A stretch of 64,000 nt of DNA from Acanthopleura granulata. Lineage: Eukaryota > Mollusca > Polyplacophora > Chitonida > Chitonidae. The stretch lies in the NCBI GenBank assembly GCA_016165875.1, contig JABBOT010000012.1, forward strand, positions 15,503,168 to 15,567,167, in the 5' to 3' direction. Shown in pieces: positions 62,701-64,000 of the stretch. The position numbers and the translations under genes were made by a program. How positions within the stretch are numbered: position 1 is the first letter of the stretch; every line of letters starts with the position of its first letter. A model generated the notes under the pieces. The model was not told the origin of the DNA, did not search any database, and was given only the letters and a program-made list of their open reading frames with translations.

Positions 62701-63613
62701 TTGGATACTCAATTGACTTAATGTTGTGCTTGGCTATATAATCATCTATGAGTGGTTGTACAGTGGATATTCACTTTGACTTAATGTTGTGCTTGGCTAT
62801 ACCATCATCTATGAGCGGTTGTGCAGTGGATACTCACCTTGACTTAATGTTGTGCTTGGCTATACCATCATCTATGAGTGGTTGTACAGTGGATACTCAC
62901 TTTGACTTAATGTTGTGCTTGGCTATACCATCATCTATGTGTGGTTGTACAGTGGATACTCACTTTGACTTAATGTTGTGCTTGGCTATACCATCATCTA
63001 TGATCTGTTGTACATGAACAGCGTCTAGGAAAGGGAATGGGGGTTGATGAATGCGCGAGTAGGCTCCTTCAGTCGGTCTCGGCACTTTCTGTACATAGGG
63101 CTGAGGATTAGGACACTCCTGTAAAAAAATCACGACCATGCATCATTGAACATGATACTTCCCAAGTTTTTCATGTGCTATTTCTTGAGAAAAGAGATGG
63201 AACCATTTTTGCACACTGGTCATTTAAATTTTTGGTTTACCAAATGGAATTACTGAACTTAATATGCAAATGTGTTACATGTAACATTCCTTTTCCAGCT
63301 TATTTGCAAAAAATTTTAAAGAAAGGCAATGTCATTAAAACCACTACGTTAGGGATACACTACTACAGAGAGATTCTGAAACTACTTCTATATTCCAAGG
63401 GTACCTTTTGTTGACAGAAAAACTATCTACAAGTACATAAATTTGGTTATGACCATGCGTCCAGTTTTCATTAACTTGTTAAAACTGTAGATCATCGCTG
63501 CCGTGGTAACCTACATGCTGATACAGCTGGTTGGCCAGCTCTTTGACGTGTTCCACCATTTTCTCCTCTGACGTCTGCTCCTCTTTCAGACTGTCTTGCA
63601 TAGTCGAGTACAC
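23325..63613 (-). CDS. SBF1/SBF2: SET-binding factor / myotubularin-related pseudophosphatase (MTMR5/13), 5'-partial
   Basis: Exons, 5' to 3' on the minus strand: 63515-63613, 62964-63118, 61741-61906, 61213-61362, 60803-60871, 59891-60088, [57868-57912 uncertain], 55006-55044, 53097-53222, 52293-52489, 51685-51851, 51240-51313, 49126-49321, 48538-48671, 47136-47311, 46300-46484, 45504-45693, 44062-44171, 43175-43414, 39313-39423, 34162-34346, 33246-33425, 32745-32849, 30962-31147, 29704-30003, 28873-29094, 28085-28385, 27342-27494, 26564-26715, 24582-24713, 23325-23417. All junctions are AG..GT and phases agree, giving about 1,590 residues. Domains: end of DENN, SBF2 region, GRAM, inactive phosphatase, C1, PH. 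Family role: a membrane-bound Rab GEF and partner of active MTMR lipid phosphatases. The N-terminal DENN domains lie beyond the right edge. Invertebrates usually have one gene co-orthologous to both human paralogs. Confidence 0.96.
23418..24581 (-). other. SBF intron largely filled by a minisatellite
   Basis: The intron between the last two SBF exons. About 740 of its 1,164 bp are 60-bp repeats. No other feature seen. Confidence 0.8.
23795..24535. repeat. 60-bp minisatellite, about 12 copies, in the last SBF intron
   Basis: Unit: AGACATTACACTCCAACCAG, TCACAACATACCTGCACTGG, ACTCACCATGGTGAAGACAC. In minus (transcript) sense every unit offers CATG|GTGAGT, and many offer GCAG|GTATGT, both close to consensus 5' splice sites. 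The array begins about 45 nt past the true donor at 24581. Confidence 0.95.
24714..26563 (-). other. SBF intron, nothing recognised
   Basis: AT-rich intron between two PH-domain exons. Short open frames only, no repeat family identified. Confidence 0.5.
27342..28385 (-). CDS. SBF1/SBF2: SBF exons: coiled coil and C1 zinc finger
   Basis: 28085-28385 starts with a helical segment ([20 protein letters not shown]) and ends in the C1 start [20 protein letters not shown]. 27342-27494 continues [15 protein letters not shown] and VPKNC. The assembled spacing is H-x12-C-x2-C-x13-C-x2-C-x4-H-x2-C-x7-C, a complete C1 signature that binds two zinc ions. An alternative acceptor 12 nt upstream (exon end 27506) would add four residues inside the finger. 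C1 domains are described for invertebrate SBF; I cannot say whether this one binds diacylglycerol. Confidence 0.95.
28466..28620 (-). mobile_element. SINE fragment in an SBF intron
   Basis: TTTATTTATTTGATTTGTG, TATACGACGGAGGCCAGCAT, GGAGGAAACC and CTGCAAGTTGCTGGCAGACC. Diverged, missing the head. Confidence 0.82.
28873..33425 (-). CDS. SBF1/SBF2: SBF exons: catalytically dead myotubularin core
   Basis: 33246-33425 ([20 protein letters not shown]...EESEWLLQ), 32745-32849 ([19 protein letters not shown]...[12 protein letters not shown]), 30962-31147 ([26 protein letters not shown]), 29704-30003 ([20 protein letters not shown]) and 28873-29094 ([17 protein letters not shown]). Active myotubularins carry HCSDGWDRT; here the loop is CLEDGWDIT. 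The nucleophilic Cys is Leu and the Arg is Ile, so no phosphatase activity is expected, as in other SBF proteins. Confidence 0.96.
31187..32105. repeat. 36/45-bp minisatellite, about 21 units, next to an SBF 3' splice site
   Basis: Core GTTGTGTTTTGATGTTTAAC, then one to three CACCACAGT modules and CAAGAAGT. Unit length is 36, 45 or 54 depending on the number of 9-bp modules. Because all lengths are multiples of 9, long open frames appear on both strands (up to 303 codons on minus) although nothing is coding. The array starts 40 bp upstream, in transcript sense, of the acceptor of exon 30962-31147. Confidence 0.96.
32200..32350 (-). mobile_element. SINE fragment in an SBF intron
   Basis: ACTCAAGAATATTTCACTTA, TACGATGGCGGCCAGCATTA and GGAGGAAACCGGGCAGAGCC, then a degenerate head side. 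Follows directly after the 36/45-bp array. Confidence 0.85.
34162..39423 (-). CDS. SBF1/SBF2: SBF exons: variable linker in the pseudophosphatase
   Basis: 39313-39423 encodes [20 protein letters not shown] and a Gly/Ser tail. It appears to end in a stop (SCM then TGA) if read through, but a GTATGT donor precedes the stop and the phase fits 34162-34346. That exon encodes [13 protein letters not shown], Ser-rich sequence, then [15 protein letters not shown], which matches the strand opening the catalytic-like core. Confidence 0.9.
34347..38188 (-). other. Long SBF intron, no gene recognised
   Basis: AT-rich, low-complexity A/T runs (36300-36350, 37905-37990), (CA)n/(TA)n at 37670-37690. No exon with matching phase found. 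Confidence 0.5.
38189..38389. mobile_element. MITE of the TGACCTAAAAT family in an SBF intron
   Basis: Left TAAATGATCTAAAATTTC, right GAAATTTTCGGTCATTTA, with interior AGTAGGGTATTATC...CAAACAAACCT and AGCAACTTAGTCATG in the same order as the copy at 50-229. Confidence 0.82.
38893..39060. mobile_element. Inverted-repeat element (GGTCCCAGTTTCACAAGACT ends)
   Basis: Left end TGGTCCCAGTTTCACAAGAC; right end AGTCTTGTAAAACTGGGTAT is its imperfect complement. About 165 bp, no coding capacity, so a MITE-like element. Confidence 0.6.
40245..40409 (+). mobile_element. SINE, tail half
   Basis: GAGAAGGTCTGCCTGCAACC, TGCAGATGGTTGTGGGTTTC, AAGTGAAATATTCTTGAGTA, CACCAATCAAATAAATAAAT. Head missing. Confidence 0.88.
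40590..40690. repeat. 17-bp tandem repeat, about 6 units
   Basis: GGCTCACTAGTACATCT, GGCTCATGAATACATTT, AGCTCACAAGTACATTT and so on, degenerating at both ends. Confidence 0.85.
43175..46484 (-). CDS. SBF1/SBF2: SBF exons: start of the phosphatase-like domain
   Basis: 46300-46484 (basic linker [15 protein letters not shown]...[16 protein letters not shown]), 45504-45693 ([21 protein letters not shown]...[17 protein letters not shown]), 44062-44171 ([20 protein letters not shown]) and 43175-43414 ([17 protein letters not shown], Ser-rich). Joining 45504-45693 to 44062-44171 is in frame (phase 2/1) but skips about 26 residues that other SBF proteins have between these segments. I could not find that exon in the intron. 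Confidence 0.92.
43617..43755. repeat. Local duplication, copy 1 of 2
   Basis: ACTGTCATCTGTAACTGATT, GAGGTACAACTAGTAGAGCT, then GAGACTTTTAGAAAA and TGCATTTCTTTAATCA recur with about 90% identity at 44786-44905. The two copies flank the SBF exon 44062-44171. Confidence 0.9.
44182..44298. repeat. 58-bp tandem duplication at an SBF splice acceptor
   Basis: ATAATGGCTTAATTAGGATT...GCAGGATTAATCCTGTA occurs twice (from 44182 and 44240). It begins 10 bp from the acceptor of exon 44062-44171, so it replaces or extends the polypyrimidine/branch region. Confidence 0.88.
44786..44905. repeat. Local duplication, copy 2 of 2
   Basis: Second copy of the 43617-43755 segment, same orientation, running directly into a SINE. 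It lies in the intron where an expected SBF exon is not found. Confidence 0.9.
44903..45100 (-). mobile_element. SINE in an SBF intron
   Basis: (TTTA)n, GTGTTTTATGCCGTACTCAA, TATACGATGGCGACCAGCAT and GGTTGCTGGCAGACCTTCTG, then a GGCTCCACGGCCATGGC stretch and a partial second body match (CAACATTATGGTGGGAGGAA). Confidence 0.88.
46506..46760 (-). mobile_element. SINE, near full length, diverged
   Basis: TTTATTTGATCGGAGTTTTA, CTCAAGATTATTTCACTTAA, ATCTGCAGGCTGATGGCAGA, and a head with TCATTGTGCTACACTACC and CTTGGCCATGGAGGCCCC. Sits 22 bp upstream of the acceptor of exon 46300-46484. Confidence 0.85.
47136..49321 (-). CDS. SBF1/SBF2: SBF exons: GRAM domain
   Basis: 49126-49321 ([46 protein letters not shown]), 48538-48671 ([19 protein letters not shown]...[13 protein letters not shown]) and 47136-47311 ([18 protein letters not shown]...FSTFAF). 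These are the classic GRAM strands that precede the phosphatase fold in myotubularins and bind membrane. Confidence 0.95.
47400..48020. repeat. Degenerate tandem repeat, about 4 units of 130-160 bp
   Basis: Shared phrases: ATGTATCTTGATGTAGTCTA, TGAAATCAG...AAAAACTGTAGGAGGAGTAG, TTAACATATGC and (GACA)n runs. Lies in the SBF intron 47312-48537. Spurious cysteine/serine-rich open frames on the minus strand come from the (GACA)n runs. Confidence 0.75.
48775..48929 (+). mobile_element. SINE, tail half
   Basis: GAAGGTCCGCCAGCAATCTG, GGTTTGCCCGGTTTCCTCC, TGAAATATTCTGGAGTGTGG, CAAATAAATAAATAAATT. Confidence 0.88.
49322..51239 (-). other. SBF intron, little recognised
   Basis: AT-rich intron between the GRAM exon and the PPIQK exon. 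A short SINE tail (50425-50480: GAGTAGGGGCGTAAAACACC, then AAATAAATAAAA) is the only identified element. Confidence 0.55.
51240..53222 (-). CDS. SBF1/SBF2: SBF exons: linker between the SBF2 region and GRAM
   Basis: 53097-53222 (Ser/Arg-rich, then [12 protein letters not shown]), 52293-52489 ([10 protein letters not shown]...[19 protein letters not shown]), 51685-51851 ([10 protein letters not shown]...[18 protein letters not shown]) and 51240-51313 ([11 protein letters not shown]...KRLPPIQK). In the first exon another frame also looks protein-like ([15 protein letters not shown]) but ends in TGA and breaks phase, so the [12 protein letters not shown] frame is used. Confidence 0.93.
52628..52978. 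mobile_element. Second dispersed repeat family, SINE-like
   Basis: Begins TTTATTTATTTATTTATTGA, with TTTAACACCACACTCAATTT, CAAACCTTTAGCAAGTTAGA and a GC-richer right half ending near GACCCCTAAACTACGGCTCA, which resembles a tRNA-like head. It differs from the main SINE in its body. Confidence 0.55.
53223..55005 (-). other. SBF intron with degenerate short tandem repeats
   Basis: 53745-53840: three about 37-bp units (CAATGGAGTACTACC, AATATCAAC). 54519-54690: about 95-bp units repeated (TTTCATGACCCCACGTGAAG, CATGATCCAATATGAAGGTT, ATGGCTGTTGCA), with diverged versions back to 54040. Confidence 0.7.
55006..55044 (-). CDS. SBF1/SBF2: Probable 39-bp SBF exon
   Basis: TTGTAG before and GTATGT after, 13 codons ([13 protein letters not shown]), phase 0 at both ends. 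It joins smoothly to [11 protein letters not shown] of the next exon. Its length allows skipping without a frameshift. A nested acceptor (CTGTCTCAG, 15 nt inside) would give a shorter 24-bp version. Confidence 0.6.
56990..57138 (+). mobile_element. SINE, tail half
   Basis: AGAAGGTCTGCCAGCAACCT, GGGCTCTGCCTGGTTTCC, AAGTGAAATATTCTTGAGTA, CACCAATCAAATAAATAAAC. Confidence 0.9.
57290..57510. repeat. Degenerate about 30-bp tandem repeat
   Basis: GCTTGACATTGCTTGCCAGA, TTAGGTGCTTAACATTGTG and GTATAGGGGCCTGACAT variants recur. An SBF-intron low-order repeat. Confidence 0.65.
57518..57648. mobile_element. Inverted-repeat MITE-like element (GGGCCCGGTTTCATGAAGC ends)
   Basis: Left GGGCCCGGTTTCATGAAGCA, right GTGCTTCATAAAACGAGGCC, imperfect complements over about 30 bp, with TTAGTGATAAG / CTTAGCTAAG inside. 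Length about 130 bp, no coding capacity. Confidence 0.72.
57868..57912 (-). CDS. Possible 45-bp SBF cassette exon
   Basis: Flanked by CAATAG and GTACTT in minus sense, 45 bp, phase 0 on both sides, reading [15 protein letters not shown]. It would insert 15 residues between the 59891-60088 and 55006-55044 exons without changing frame. I do not recognise the peptide, so it could be chance. Confidence 0.35.
59891..63613 (-). CDS. SBF1/SBF2: SBF exons: end of DENN and SBF2 helical region
   Basis: 63515-63613 ([13 protein letters not shown]... helical), 62964-63118 ([11 protein letters not shown]...[10 protein letters not shown]), 61741-61906 ([13 protein letters not shown], then [17 protein letters not shown]), 61213-61362 (IFPAVMRAL...[11 protein letters not shown]), 60803-60871 ([18 protein letters not shown]) and 59891-60088 ([20 protein letters not shown]). 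These are hallmark strings of the family, in the expected order. The 62964 donor (AA|GTGAGT) is the original of a tandemly duplicated splice site (62325-63013). Confidence 0.95.
60137..60609. mobile_element. Non-autonomous DNA transposon with about 45-bp terminal inverted repeats
   Basis: The left arm AGCCTTAAGCCCAGTGCAGA continuing CACCAGCTATCAGCTTAGC is matched in inverted form by the right arm GCTAAGTTGACAGCTCGTGT continuing CTGCGCTGGGCTTTAGGCT. About 473 bp in the SBF intron between exons 59891-60088 and 60803-60871. The 64-codon open frames inside show no transposase motif. Confidence 0.82.
61938..62205 (-). mobile_element. SINE, best full-length copy
   Basis: (TTTA)n, TTTTATGCCATACTCAAGAA, TATACGTCGGCAGCCAGCAT, TGCTGGCAGACCTTCCCACA, TGACTTGAACTCACAGCAAC (B-box complement), TCATTGCGCTACGCTAGCGT and CAACTGAGCCATGAAGGC (A-box complement). 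This copy defines the family end to end. Confidence 0.93.
62325..63013. repeat. 63-bp minisatellite, about 11 units, duplicating an SBF exon end and 5' splice site
   Basis: GTGGATA marks recur at 62388, 62451, 62514, 62576, 62639, 62701, 62763, 62826, 62889 and 62952. In transcript sense each unit reads ATAGATGATGGTATAGCCAA, GCACAACATTAAGTCAAAGT, GAGTATCCACTGTACAAC: the end of exon 62964-63118 ([14 protein letters not shown]) plus the GTGAGTATCC donor. The outermost unit (62325) is most decayed and one unit (62701) has lost the donor. Confidence 0.96.
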
Positions 63614-63839
63614 CTGGTAAAAACAGAATCACACCAAATTGTCGTAAGATGAAAAGCCACAATAATGGTCAGATTTTACAGTGTCATTCATTTCGCTGAG
63701 TGGTGGTTGACATTTCACTTCCGATAAATTTCGCTTCACAACTTATCTGATCAGATTTTGTCAGGGTACTTTCCAGTGCTACTGAAGGAAAACGTTCTCA
63801 GTACTGTGAACCCCAATCACATAAACAAACAAATCATTT

Positions 63840-64000
63840 TTCTTTCTTAAATTATCTGATTAGAGTTTTATGCTGTACACAAAAATATTTCTTGTATACA
63901 GTGGAACACAGCATTACAGTAGAAGGAGAAAGGATAGAGCTCGGAAAACAACCCATGACCATCTGCAGGCTGCTGGCAGTCCTTCCCACAAACGGCTGGA
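63840..64000 (-). mobile_element. SINE cut by the window edge
   Basis: GAGTTTTATGCTGTACACAA, ACCATCTGCAGGCTGCTGGC, AGTCCTTCCCACAAACGGCT. Diverged, and continues past the right edge. Confidence 0.8.

Overview
The window is animal nuclear DNA: coding sequence is broken into short exons (40 to 300 bp) with GT..AG junctions, separated by AT-rich introns full of SINEs, MITEs and minisatellites. Many copies of one SINE with a tRNA-like head and an (AAAT)n tail, a family I associate with molluscs, suggest a mollusc or another lophotrochozoan. The species cannot be fixed from the sequence.

Layout. (1) 504-7768, + strand: the last eight exons (about 209 residues) of a tubulin polyglutamylase TTLL1 ortholog. 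Its terminal coding exon runs straight into a 12-copy, 118-bp tandem array made from that exon. (2) 9.1-23 kb: gene-poor spacer with SINEs, a dead Tc1/mariner transposase, a TA-flanked MITE, a perfect 19-bp hairpin, a 76-bp minisatellite and, on the minus strand at 11991-12595, a two-exon gene for a 73-residue predicted secreted peptide with four cysteines near its C terminus. (3) 23325-63613, - strand: about 30 exons (about 1,590 residues) of a SET-binding factor / myotubularin-related 5/13 ortholog (SBF1/SBF2), missing only its N-terminal DENN part beyond the right edge. The order is C-terminal DENN/SBF2 region, GRAM, inactive myotubularin phosphatase, C1 zinc finger, PH domain, stop. Every exon phase agrees across the chain.

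TTLL1 and SBF are convergent (tail to tail). TTLL1 glutamylates tubulin; SBF proteins are membrane and endosome regulators that pair with active myotubularins. I see no direct functional link, but both human orthologs lie on 22q13, so the pairing may be old linkage.

The most unusual feature is the placement of the tandem arrays. At least three contain a coding-exon edge in every unit: the TTLL1 last exon, an SBF 5' splice site repeated about 10 times, and the SBF stop codon. Three more start within about 40 bp of an SBF exon. A further oddity is an apparently missing SBF exon (about 26 residues) in an intron that holds one copy of a local duplication.
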